Shown one piece after another: positions 18,301-25,772 of a stretch of DNA of 64,000 nt. Source of the DNA: Planctomycetota bacterium (GTDB taxonomy: Bacteria; Planctomycetota; B15-G4); assembly GCA_029259745.1 (NCBI GenBank), contig JAJDEO010000041.1, positions 122,795 through 186,794 on the forward strand, in the 5' to 3' direction. The notes below the pieces were generated by a model that saw only the letters and a list, made by a program, of their open reading frames with translations, was not told the DNA's origin and did not search any database. The position numbers and the translations under genes were made by a program. Each line of letters starts with the position of its first letter. Position 1 is the first letter of the stretch.

Positions 18301-19571
18301 AGCGCATCAACATCGCCGCCGAGTTCACGGTCAAGACGGCCGAGCGCGAACTCAGCCGACGCGGCCTCGACCCGGCCGAGCACCTCTCGCATGCGCCGCA
18401 GACGATCGTCCACCAGGCGATGGAGACGCTGCGCCAGACCGACGACATCGACCAGTGCGTCGCCATGTTCCTCGACGTCTTCGGTCATCGCGCGCCGCTC
18501 GACTTCGAGATCTCGGCTCCGCGTTACGCCGAAGACCCGAGCCAGGTGCGGATGCTCGCACGCGCCGCAGACCGCCGGAAGTCGAAGCGACACGCCGAGA
18601 AGGAGGCCCCGCCGAAGACCGGCGAGGCCATCGTCGATCTCGCCCTCGACCGCGCGCGCCGCTTCCAGACGCTCAAGGAAGAAGCGAAGCACCATTGCCT
18701 GCGCGAGTTCGCGCTCATGCGGCGCGCACTGCTCGAGATCGCTGCTCGACTCGAGTTGGGCGAAGCCATCTTCATGCTGCGCCCGCACGAAGTGAGCCTG
18801 CTCAAGCAGCCGTCGTTCCGCGACCACGTTCTCGAGATCACGGCCAAGCGCCGCAGCGAACTCGAGACGCTCCGCGCCATCTCGCTTCCCACGCGCCTCA
18901 CGGTCGCGGAACTCGAGCAGCTCGAGCCCGGCGGCAAGCGCGAACGCGAGACGTCGACCGGCGAGCTCAGCGGCGTGCGGATCTCGGGACGGCCGGGCAC
19001 GCGGGGACGCGTGCGCGTGCTGCGCTCGTCAACGGAGATGAGTTCGTTCCAGGACGACGAGATCCTCGTGGGTCGCTTCACCGATCCCACCTGGGCACCG
19101 TTGTTCCCGCGTGCGCGCGGGATCATCACCGAGGTCGGCGGCTGGCTGAGTCACGCCGCGATCCAGGCACGTGAGTATGACATCACCGGCATCGTCGGCG
19201 TGCACGGCGCGCTCGACCAACTCGAAACCGGCGACCTCGTCGAGCTCGGCGCCGACGGGGCCATCACGGTGCTCGAAGACAGCCGGCGTTGGCCGCGCCA
19301 GGAGACGGAAGCCGCTTCGATCACACTTTGTTGGGAGGGGCGTCAGGAAGACGCCATGCTCGTGAACGCATCGCGTGGTGGTGCGCGCGTCACCGTCCCG
19401 TCGGTCGACATCCCCGTCGGCGCCGCAGTCGAGATCATCTCGAGTGGCGAACGCTGGCCGGGGAGTGTCGTCAACCGGGACGACGACGGACGCATCGGCA
19501 TCGCGTTCGCTCTCGAGCTGACACGTAGAGAGACGGGGGTTCTCCCCCTGCCCAAGCAGTTCCGGCGCTGA
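15330..19571 (+). CDS. Rhodanese x2 - YidC/Oxa1-like - PEP-synthase-like - PilZ fusion protein
   Basis: One 1413-residue protein with five recognisable modules. (1) Two hydrophobic segments at about 20-44 and 62-82. (2) Rhodanese 1, about 126-222, with candidate active-site loop CFSGNR (Cys187), and rhodanese 2, about 247-350, with CYDKRG (Cys311). (3) A YidC/Oxa1-like membrane region, about 366-565, with the family pattern of a hydrophobic segment, the hydrophilic loop APQIAALKTRYPDD and HGLAPLRGL, then further membrane segments. (4) A PEP/pyruvate-binding ATP-grasp domain, about 594-818, with GKKAARLGEL, VAVRSSGLNEDGE, DYSGVLFTEHP, EGLGEKIVSGQVTP and DIEWCYANGQFWLVQTRDIT. Then a long middle domain resembling rifampin phosphotransferase/PEP synthase, and the phosphohistidine domain (1245-1315) with GGWLSHAAIQAREY (His1275). 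(5) A C-terminal PilZ domain, about 1319-1398, with RRWPR and NASRGG, the c-di-GMP-binding pattern. All key residues look intact, so ATP-dependent phosphotransfer under c-di-GMP control at the membrane is plausible. The substrate is unknown. The ATG at 15330 has no Shine-Dalgarno. A strong terminator follows. Confidence 0.85.
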   Translation: MLGLVSLSVPPFFGIPSPDLVLGAFASVAQILGLLTVGVLGFAGSRGRSRAAAKSPTKRWPFRVCLGLLLAVSVSFALYAAHVSDANEQRLRRNLFRPSVENGSAVGDTSLKTLGLSGQAEHPLAMTTDQVEAALTSTAGPTLRVLDVREPEEVERGAIEGAGDARYPDILADADRVADGETTLLICFSGNRSSELCDVLSARGKDVRFLVGGYEKWLAESRPLEIPPTVERGGLRDIENYPNRDTLLDTAEVTALLEQKNAVPLDVRYEDDAALSPFPKARILPIRKMTTPELSSALAELPKDQPIFVPCYDKRGSFYAAILGLRLHRLGYDFRGRYTVPHEYVVPKAERAYVAAWRAQQEGRSLLSYLAEPLGVALSAINGWLGHLGWAILALVALLRLAVYPCTRRIDRNQQIERTIAPQIAALKTRYPDDASKRARETQKLQKEHGLAPLRGLVATMVQVVVFIAFFMVVDKASTGSTQTLFGFTLGQPDGALILPALVGLLVATHVVLGGTTTKLRLAGAVIAAGVFLWLTLGLRAGVNIYLVANLALIIGQTLVTRGLRAARARADIRVRTEKRRIVPLAEAHLAPGTGKKAARLGELIAIGAPVPNGFVLTESLLFADVNGGEPTLSAQDRSHIEKLWSPLRDSVAVRSSGLNEDGEEQSYAGVFESVLNVTRTSFDKAVHEVWSSMKSERAHAYGGQSGGERGAAVVQEMVPADYSGVLFTEHPEHPTSMLIEMAEGLGEKIVSGQVTPTAHRYGRVTDTLLEGDAPPVDVAPLLEIARRVEKHFGCPQDIEWCYANGQFWLVQTRDITAMLRRQDGKRAVLAAEHHRLFGLTEDHAPSTVLLEQSALAELLPEPTPMSLALMSSLWDVHGSAHIASEQLGVPYTVDESSVPYVVSAFGGLYVNVPEGERRFGRTMSAMANFRLTRNVDGIADDFETSALPRLIERSRLEGVLDLTRLDCDEIIDLFATWRERFVEETYVEAERINIAAEFTVKTAERELSRRGLDPAEHLSHAPQTIVHQAMETLRQTDDIDQCVAMFLDVFGHRAPLDFEISAPRYAEDPSQVRMLARAADRRKSKRHAEKEAPPKTGEAIVDLALDRARRFQTLKEEAKHHCLREFALMRRALLEIAARLELGEAIFMLRPHEVSLLKQPSFRDHVLEITAKRRSELETLRAISLPTRLTVAELEQLEPGGKRERETSTGELSGVRISGRPGTRGRVRVLRSSTEMSSFQDDEILVGRFTDPTWAPLFPRARGIITEVGGWLSHAAIQAREYDITGIVGVHGALDQLETGDLVELGADGAITVLEDSRRWPRQETEAASITLCWEGRQEDAMLVNASRGGARVTVPSVDIPVGAAVEIISSGERWPGSVVNRDDDGRIGIAFALELTRRETGVLPLPKQFRR

Positions 19572-19612
19572 CGGTTCTCTGGAGGAGGGAAACCGTCGGT
19601 ACGTGATGGGCA

Positions 19613-19655
19613 GCCGTCGACGCGTGGGAGGCGCGTCGACGGCATTTTCTTTTCA
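19613..19655 (+). terminator. Intrinsic terminator after the fusion gene
   Basis: A perfect 12-bp stem (GCCGTCGACGCG at 19613-19624, complement at 19632-19643) with a 7-nt loop is followed directly by ATTTTCTTTT. It lies 42 nt after the stop of the large fusion gene and is the clearest rho-independent terminator in the window. Confidence 0.9.
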
Positions 19656-19658
19656 TCA

Positions 19659-19830
19659 CACTGACCCGAAGCGTTCGCGGACGATCTGCTGTGGTCGCCT
19701 TTGAATCTCTGCTGGCGGCGTTGAAGCGACGTTTCTGATCGGGAACGGCCAACATGGGTCAGTGACGTCGCTGCGCCTTGCCCCGCAAGGCCCAGCTTCG
19801 ACCTCGCGACGATCGTCCATCAAGAACCAG
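19659..19830 (+). repeat. Dispersed intergenic repeat, copy A
   Basis: The outer arms CACTGACCC (19659-19667) and GGGTCAGTG (19756-19764) pair perfectly. They enclose GATCTGCTG and the conserved core GGCGGCGTTGAAGCGACG + TTTCTGATC, followed by ACGGCCAACA. Downstream is a 7-bp hairpin (GCCTTGC at 19775-19781, GCAAGGC at 19785-19791) and a segment ending near CATCAAGAACC. The core recurs at about 57370 (plus), 57650 (minus) and, diverged, 59040. It ends at the 3' end of the L-2-hydroxyglutarate oxidase gene. Confidence 0.75.
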
Positions 19831-19833
19831 TTT

Positions 19834-21048
19834 TCAACGCACCATGAGGCGTTCGGCAATCGTCTCGGCGATCGCGAGTGATGCCGTCGCAGCCGGCGAC
19901 GGCGCGTTGACGACGTGCAGGACGGCGCCGTCATCGTCGAGGAGGAAGTCATCGATGAGCGCGCCGCTCGGAGCGAGCGCCTGGGCACGCACACCGGCGG
20001 GCGCCACGACGAGGTCGTCTGCTGCGATCGCCGGGATGAGACGCTGCAGCGCGCGCACGAAGGCACGCTTGCTCAGCGACCTGTGGACCTCGGCGAGCCC
20101 AGCGCGTGCGTGTCGTCGCACGAGGCGCCAGAAGCCGCGATAGCCGAGCACGTCGGCGACGTCGCGGAGATCGACATCGCGCCACGTGTAGCCTTCGCGC
20201 GCGAGGGCCAGCACGGCGTTGGGTCCACACTCCACACCCCCGCCGATCATCCGTGTGAAGTGCACGCCGAGGAACGGGAAAGCCGGGTCGGGGACGGGAT
20301 AGACGAGATGACGGCAGAGACCGCGCGCGCCCGGCGTGAGCTCGAAGTACTCGCCGCGGAACGGAACGATGCGCGCGGGCCGCGAACGCCCCGACAGCTG
20401 CATGACGCGGTCTGAGTGTAGACCCGCGCAGTTGACGACGCGCCGCGCGCGGAATGTCTCGAGAGCCCCACCGAAGCGCTGCGCCGTGATGTCCGTCACC
20501 GATCCGTGCCGCGCGATCGACGTCACGCGCCGGCCGCTGAGCACCGCACCGCCGCCGTCGATCACGCGCCGGGCCAGGACCTCGCACACGGCGCGATAGT
20601 CGACGATCCCGGCGTCGGGCACGAGCAGGGCCGCCACGCCGGTCACCTGGGGCTCGCGGCCAGCCAACTCCTCGGAGCTCAGTGCACGCGCCATCACACC
20701 GTTCGCGGCCGCGCGCTCCGACAACGCTGCAAGGCGCGGACGCTCCGCGTCGTCCACCGCGACGATCACCTTCCCACAGATCTCGTGCGCGACTCCTTCC
20801 TCGTGACACAACTCGATGAGCTGAGCTCGGCCACGCCGGCACAGCGTGGCCTTCTGCGAACCCGGCGCGTAGTAGATGCCCGAGTGGATGACACCCGAGT
20901 TGCGCCCCGTCTGGTGCGCCGCGAGACGCTCTTCCTTCTCGAGCACCACGACAGACTCCGCGGGCCGCTCGCGCACGAGCCGCTCGGCCGTCGCGAGGCC
21001 GACGATTCCGGCCCCCACGATCACGACATCGACATCTGTGACTTCCAT
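19834..21048 (-). CDS. lhgO: L-2-hydroxyglutarate oxidase
   Basis: A 404-residue FAD-dependent oxidoreductase of the DAO fold that oxidises L-2-hydroxyglutarate to 2-oxoglutarate. The dinucleotide-binding motif VDVVIVGAGIVGLATAERL is at the N-terminus. LhgO-type motifs follow: HQTGRNSGVIHSGIYYAPGS (flavin contact region), PFRGEYFEL, YPVPDPAFPFLGVHFTR and GPNAVLAL near the substrate site, and AGVRAQAL near the C-terminus. The length matches LhgO (about 400). A TATCAT hexamer on this strand near 21100 could be its -10. The gene is divergent from a solute-binding lipoprotein gene. Confidence 0.9.
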   Translation of the reverse strand: MEVTDVDVVIVGAGIVGLATAERLVRERPAESVVVLEKEERLAAHQTGRNSGVIHSGIYYAPGSQKATLCRRGRAQLIELCHEEGVAHEICGKVIVAVDDAERPRLAALSERAAANGVMARALSSEELAGREPQVTGVAALLVPDAGIVDYRAVCEVLARRVIDGGGAVLSGRRVTSIARHGSVTDITAQRFGGALETFRARRVVNCAGLHSDRVMQLSGRSRPARIVPFRGEYFELTPGARGLCRHLVYPVPDPAFPFLGVHFTRMIGGGVECGPNAVLALAREGYTWRDVDLRDVADVLGYRGFWRLVRRHARAGLAEVHRSLSKRAFVRALQRLIPAIAADDLVVAPAGVRAQALAPSGALIDDFLLDDDGAVLHVVNAPSPAATASLAIAETIAERLMVR

Positions 21049-21140
21049 GGACTCGCCGTCGGTCCCCCGTGCGCGCTGCCCGCGCGCTGCGGGAGCTGCC
21101 GGATGATAACGTTCGCCAGCATCTCCCCTCGGCCCTCGAC

Positions 21141-22112
21141 ATGATCACCGCCTTCACTCGCCGCGCCCTCACCGTTGCGCTCACGACGCTCGTCGCGTCG
21201 GGCTGCTCGCCGCGCGACGACGACGCGAGTCCGCCGGCTCTGCGAATCGCACTCTTCCCGGTCGACGAACGCGGAGCCGCACGCGAGTTCGAACTCGGCG
21301 CACAGGCTTCGGCCGAAGAGTTCGATGTCGACATCTCCTGGCGCGGCGCTTTCGGCAACGGGGACGCGGCGCAGCAGGCGAGTCTTGTGCGGCAGGCTGC
21401 CAATGAGCCCGACCTCGACGGGCTCATCGTCGTCTCGAACGGCGCGCGCGAACTCGGGCCGGCACTGGCCGCCGTTCAACGACGCGGGTTGCCGTTCGTC
21501 CTCGTCGGCGCCGCGCTGCCGGACATCGAGCCGTACATCGAGCCGGTCACGCACGTCTGGCACGACCCCTACGACATCGGACGCGCGGCCGCCGAGGACA
21601 TCGCGACACGCCTGCGGGGCCGCGGAACGGTCGCGCTCCTGCGCCAGGCCGGGCGCTCGACGATCACGACGGCGTACGAGCAAGCCTTCGTCGAAACCCT
21701 CGCCGAGCATCCGGGCATCGAGATCGTCGTCGACGAGGCCCTCGAAGGCGAGATGCTCGCAGCCGCGCGGTCGGCGGACCAACTCCTGCACCGACTCCGT
21801 GATGTCGACGCGATCTTCGCGTCGGCGCCCGGCACGGCTCACGGCGTGCTCGTCGCGCAGCGTAGGGCCGAGCTCATGGGACACGCACTGCTCGTCAGCG
21901 TCGGCCTCACGTCCCATCTGCTCGACGCGCTTCCAACGCGCGGAGTCACGTCACTGATCATCGACGACCCGCGGCGCCTCGCCGATCACGCCGTGCGCGC
22001 GCTCGTCAGCAACTCTCGCGGACACCCCGTCCCCGCGACCACTCCGGTGCCACCCATCGTTCTCTCACGCGAGAACTTCAGCGACTACGCGAATCGCCTC
22101 GTGGGCCGCTGA
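21141..22112 (+). CDS. Sugar-type ABC solute-binding lipoprotein 1
   Basis: A 323-residue periplasmic binding protein of the ribose/galactose type (Peripla_BP_4 fold). The N-terminus is a lipoprotein signal with lipobox LVASGC (Cys22), so it is probably membrane-anchored on the outer face of the inner membrane. The mature part shows the two-lobe pattern: LRIALFPVDERGAA, GLIVVSNGARELGPAL, VWHDPYDIGRAAAEDIA and ALLRQAGRS. It lacks its own ATPase or permease; the nearest are 2-5 kb downstream beside a second binding protein. The last 35 bp overlap, tail to tail, the glycosyltransferase gene on the other strand. The start at 21141 begins the signal peptide. Confidence 0.75.
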   Translation: MITAFTRRALTVALTTLVASGCSPRDDDASPPALRIALFPVDERGAAREFELGAQASAEEFDVDISWRGAFGNGDAAQQASLVRQAANEPDLDGLIVVSNGARELGPALAAVQRRGLPFVLVGAALPDIEPYIEPVTHVWHDPYDIGRAAAEDIATRLRGRGTVALLRQAGRSTITTAYEQAFVETLAEHPGIEIVVDEALEGEMLAAARSADQLLHRLRDVDAIFASAPGTAHGVLVAQRRAELMGHALLVSVGLTSHLLDALPTRGVTSLIIDDPRRLADHAVRALVSNSRGHPVPATTPVPPIVLSRENFSDYANRLVGR

Positions 22113-23199
22113 CCGATCCGCGTCGACGTGCGCGCAACTCGCGCGCCTCGGCGGCCTCAGCGCCGAGGAGCTCGTCGAGACGTCCGAGCAGCGCCAAGGG
22201 ATCGCCGTGGTCGTAGTGCTCGAGACGTTCACGCAACGTCGGGAGGTCTTCGAGGAAGCGGCCGAGATCGTCGACGGCGATCGGACGCGCGCGTCGTCCG
22301 AGGTCGAGCTGCTCGAGCATGAAGGCGTTGAGTTCCTGCTCGAACTGCCCTTCCATCGGCATCGCGAGCATCGGCTTTCGCAGGAACAGTGACTCCGTCA
22401 TCAGCGTGAAGCCAGCCGTCGAGACGACAGCCTTCGCACCGGCGAGGTGCGCGAGGAAGCCATCCTGGCTCGGCGGGTGGAAGCTGACGTGGGGCAAGTG
22501 CGCGGGAGTCTCGCGACCGTAGCCGTAGACGACGAAGTGCTCGTGCGGGAAGGCCGCGAGGGCTTCGAGGATTCCATCGAATGCCTTGGTGACGTAGACG
22601 AGGACATGGCCGTCGTCGCGGGGTACGAGATTCCGGACGGAGTCGCGCAGGAGCGGCGGAAAGACCCACGTGCGATCGTTCCGCAGCGCCCCGCGATGGA
22701 ATGTCGTGATGAGCGCGGCATCGGGGGCCGGAACCATGCCGCGAATGATGGTCTTCGTGATCGCCGCGTCGCGCCGCAGCCCGTCGGGCACGGGGTGCTG
22801 CATGTAGCGCATGCGGTGCTGGTTATCGATCGAGACGAGCGGAACGCCGAACGAATGCGCCAGATAGGCCGTCATCGGCTCGAAGTCGCAGAGGACGACC
22901 TCAGGTTCGAAGTCGACGAAGAGTTCCTGACGCAGCGCCCGCGCCTTCGCCCATCCACGCGGGAGGCGGCGCACGTTGCTCGTGAAAGTACGCATCACCG
23001 AGACTCGGTTCTCCTCGGTCGCGATGTGCAATCCTTCGGTTTCGAAGACATCGAAGTCACCGCTGAGGTCGCGCACGCCGCGGTCGTAGCTGACGGCGCG
23101 CACGTCATGCCCACGTTTCCGTAGATGCCCGAGCACGACGCGCGCCCGCGAGGCATGTCCTGAACCTTCGCCGGAGATCCCGTAGACGATGCGTGCCAT
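22078..23199 (-). CDS. MJ1255/VC2487-type glycosyltransferase
   Basis: A 373-residue GT-B type glycosyltransferase of the MJ1255/VC2487 family. These are predicted UDP-sugar-dependent enzymes distantly related to MurG. It begins IVYGISGEGSGHASRARVV, the glycine/histidine donor-domain signature, then VLCDFEPMTAYLAHSFGVP and VSIDNQHRMRYM. The C-terminal donor-binding lobe has VSTAGFTLMTESLFLRKPML and PMEGQFEQELNAFMLEQL. The acceptor is unknown. The ATG at 23199 was chosen because a TATGAT hexamer lies 7 nt upstream, predicting a leaderless mRNA. The alternative ATG at 23211 is inside that hexamer. It overlaps the upstream binding-protein gene by 35 bp tail to tail. Confidence 0.82.
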   Translation of the reverse strand: MARIVYGISGEGSGHASRARVVLGHLRKRGHDVRAVSYDRGVRDLSGDFDVFETEGLHIATEENRVSVMRTFTSNVRRLPRGWAKARALRQELFVDFEPEVVLCDFEPMTAYLAHSFGVPLVSIDNQHRMRYMQHPVPDGLRRDAAITKTIIRGMVPAPDAALITTFHRGALRNDRTWVFPPLLRDSVRNLVPRDDGHVLVYVTKAFDGILEALAAFPHEHFVVYGYGRETPAHLPHVSFHPPSQDGFLAHLAGAKAVVSTAGFTLMTESLFLRKPMLAMPMEGQFEQELNAFMLEQLDLGRRARPIAVDDLGRFLEDLPTLRERLEHYDHGDPLALLGRLDELLGAEAAEARELRARRRGSVSGPRGDSRSR

Positions 23200-23206
23200 G
23201 GGCGCG

Positions 23207-23212
23207 ATCATA
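23207..23212 (-). promoter_or_regulatory. Candidate leaderless -10 (TATGAT)
   Basis: TATGAT on the minus strand ends 7 nt before the ATG of the glycosyltransferase at 23199, matching 5 of 6 consensus bases. No Shine-Dalgarno is present. Confidence 0.5.
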
Positions 23213-23259
23213 CGCGGGCGCCTCCGCCCCGCTCTCTCCCCTTTGCCGTGAGTCCCGTG

Positions 23260-24264
23260 ATGCCGACCCGCTCCGTCCTGGCGATCCTCCTCTGTTTCGT
23301 GGCTTTCGCGAGCAGCGCGTGCACACGCCATGAAGCCTCCGACACGCCCACCTACGCGTTCGTCTCGAACGGCATCGATCCGTACTGGGTGATCGCGCAG
23401 GCGGGCGTCGAGAAGGCCGGTCGCGATCTCGGCGTCGACGTCGTCGTGCACATGCCGGCCTCGGGCATCAACGACCAGAAACGCATCCTCGAGGACCTCC
23501 TCACGCGCCAGGTCGCCGGCATCGCCGTCAGTCCGATCGACCCCGCGAACCAGGTCGAGCAGCTCGACGACATCGCCGCGCGCATCCCGCTGCTCACCAC
23601 CGACTCCGACGCACGCGAGTCGCAGCGCCTCTGCTTTGTCGGCGTCGACAACTACGTCGCGGGGCGCATGGCCGGCGAGCTCGTTCGTGAAGCACTCCCC
23701 GACGGCGGCGCCATCGCCGTCTTCGTCGGACGACTCGAACAGGACAACGCCGCACGGCGACGCGCCGGTCTGATCGACGAGCTCCTCGGTCGCGAGCCCG
23801 ATCCGACGCGCCACGACCCGGCCGACGCAACGCTGGAAGGCAACGGCTTCCGCATCGTCGGCACGCTCACCGACCAGTTCGACATGGCGAAGGCCAAGGC
23901 CAACGTCGAAGACATGATCTCGCGCCATCCCGATCTCGACGGCGCCGTCGGGCTGTTCGCCTACAACGCGCCGATGATCCTCGAGGCCGTGCGCCAGGCC
24001 GGCAGGATCGGCGATATCGCCATCGTCGGCTTCGACGAGCGCGACGAAACCCTGGCGGGCGTGTCGGACGGGTCGATCCACGGCACCGTCGTGCAGAACC
24101 CGTTCATGTACGGTTACCGCTCGATCGAGCTGCTGCACCAGATCGACAGCGGCGATCGTTCCGGCATCCCCGCGGACGGCTTCGAGCGCATCCCGGCGCG
24201 CGCGATCCGCAAAGCCGAGGTCGACGCGTTCTGGGCCGAGAAGAAGGAGCTGCTCGGGACGTGA
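23260..24264 (+). CDS. Sugar-type ABC solute-binding lipoprotein 2
   Basis: A 334-residue periplasmic binding protein of the ribose/xylose type (Peripla_BP_4), delivering a small sugar or related solute to the transporter encoded next. The signal peptide ends in a lipobox-like ASSAC (Cys21). Typical motifs are TYAFVSNGIDPYWVIAQAG, VHMPASGINDQKRILEDLL, GIAVSPIDPANQVEQL, DNYVAGRMAGELV and IVGFDERDETLAGV. A GTG at 23248 is an alternative start. Its stop overlaps the GTG of the ATPase gene (GTGA), so binding protein, ATPase and permease form one operon. It is divergent from the glycosyltransferase. Confidence 0.9.
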   Translation: MPTRSVLAILLCFVAFASSACTRHEASDTPTYAFVSNGIDPYWVIAQAGVEKAGRDLGVDVVVHMPASGINDQKRILEDLLTRQVAGIAVSPIDPANQVEQLDDIAARIPLLTTDSDARESQRLCFVGVDNYVAGRMAGELVREALPDGGAIAVFVGRLEQDNAARRRAGLIDELLGREPDPTRHDPADATLEGNGFRIVGTLTDQFDMAKAKANVEDMISRHPDLDGAVGLFAYNAPMILEAVRQAGRIGDIAIVGFDERDETLAGVSDGSIHGTVVQNPFMYGYRSIELLHQIDSGDRSGIPADGFERIPARAIRKAEVDAFWAEKKELLGT

Positions 24265-25772
24265 CGGCCGTGTTGAACGCACGCGGGATCGGCCGGCGCT
24301 TTCCCGGCGTGATGGCGCTCGATGGCGTCGATCTCGACGTGCGCGCCGGCGAGGTGCTTGGCATCGTCGGCGAGAACGGTGCCGGCAAGAGCACGCTGAT
24401 GAAGGTGCTCGCGGGCGTGGAGCAGCCCGACGACGGCGAGCTGATCGTCGACGGCCTCCACGTGTCGCTCACGAGCACGGCCGACGCGCATCGCCTCGGC
24501 ATCGTCCTCATCCACCAGGAACTCGCCCTCGCCGACACGCTCACGATTGCCGAGAGCATCTTCCTCGGCCGCGAGACGACGCGCTTCGGCTTCACGCAAG
24601 CGCGCGACGAACACCGTGCCGCGCGACGCTGGCTCGAGCTCGTCGGCCTCGACGTCAAACCGACGCGTCGCATCGACAGCCTCACCCTCGCGCAGCGCCA
24701 GCTCGTCGAGATCGCGCGCGCACTGAGCACCGAGGCGCGCGTGCTCATCATGGACGAGCCGACCGCGTGCCTGTCGCCGACGGAGTCTTCGCGGCTCTTC
24801 GACGTCGTGCGCTCGCTGCGAGCAGCGGGCGTGGCCGTCGTCCTCATCAGCCATCGACTCGGTGAGGTCGAGGCGCTGGCCGATCGCGTCGTGGTGCTGC
24901 GCGATGGTCGGCGCGTGGGCGAGTTGGTCGGTGAGGACGTCCGAGCGGCGCAGATGGTTCCGTTGATGGTCGGGCGCGACCTCGCGGCACACGCAACCGA
25001 TCACGAGCGCGCGCTAGGCCCCGCGCTGCTGAACGTGCGCAGCGTCACGCAAGACGATCTGGCGTCCGAGACGAGCATGACGATACGCGCGGGCGAGATC
25101 GTCGCCCTCTCGGGGCTCGTCGGCTCGGGGCGCACGGAGCTGCTCGAGACACTCTTCGGGCTGCGCGCCCGCAGCGCCGGCACCGTGCACGTCGGCGACC
25201 GGGCCGTGCGCAGTGGCTCTCCGCGCGCTGCCATCGCGGCCGGGATGGCCTTCGTCTCCGAGGACCGCAAGGCGACAGGCCTGCTGCTCGAAGAGACCCT
25301 CACGACGAACATCGGCCTCGCGCGCCTCGCGCTGCGCCGCGAAGGCGACGGGCTCCTCGCCGCCGGCATCTTCCCGTCGCGCCCGAACGAGCGTGCCCTG
25401 GCGCACGCTTCGATCGGCGAGCTCGCCATTCGCCCCACCGACGCCTCGCGCACGACGGCCACACTGTCGGGCGGCAACCAACAGAAAGTCGTGCTCGCGC
25501 GCTGGCTCGCGATCGGCCCGCGCGTCTTGCTGCTCGACGAGCCGACGCGCGGCGTCGACGTGGGCGCGAAGGCCGAGATCTACGCCTTGCTGCGCCAGCT
25601 CGCGCGCGACGGCCTCGCGATCCTCTTCGCCTCGAGCGATCTCGAAGAGGTGCTCGCTCTCGCCGACCGCGTCCTCGTCATGCACGATGGCGCGCTGCGC
25701 GGTGAGCTGCCGGTCGACGAGGCCAGCGAAGAGTCGATCCTCCAATATGCGACCGGACAAACGCCCACGTGA
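24261..25772 (+). CDS. Sugar ABC transporter ATPase, double-domain RbsA/MglA type
   Basis: A 503-residue protein with two ABC domains in tandem, powering uptake through the permease encoded next. Domain 1 has Walker A GENGAGKST (37-45), signature LTLAQRQLVEIARAL and Walker B VLIMDEPTACLS. Domain 2 has a degenerate Walker A (LVGSGRTELLETL), signature LSGGNQQKVVLARWL and Walker B VLLLDEPTRGVDV. The asymmetry is normal for RbsA and MglA. The GTG start overlaps the previous stop, and the stop overlaps the permease GTG; both are 4-nt GTGA junctions, giving stoichiometric coupling. Confidence 0.95.
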   Translation: MTAVLNARGIGRRFPGVMALDGVDLDVRAGEVLGIVGENGAGKSTLMKVLAGVEQPDDGELIVDGLHVSLTSTADAHRLGIVLIHQELALADTLTIAESIFLGRETTRFGFTQARDEHRAARRWLELVGLDVKPTRRIDSLTLAQRQLVEIARALSTEARVLIMDEPTACLSPTESSRLFDVVRSLRAAGVAVVLISHRLGEVEALADRVVVLRDGRRVGELVGEDVRAAQMVPLMVGRDLAAHATDHERALGPALLNVRSVTQDDLASETSMTIRAGEIVALSGLVGSGRTELLETLFGLRARSAGTVHVGDRAVRSGSPRAAIAAGMAFVSEDRKATGLLLEETLTTNIGLARLALRREGDGLLAAGIFPSRPNERALAHASIGELAIRPTDASRTTATLSGGNQQKVVLARWLAIGPRVLLLDEPTRGVDVGAKAEIYALLRQLARDGLAILFASSDLEEVLALADRVLVMHDGALRGELPVDEASEESILQYATGQTPT

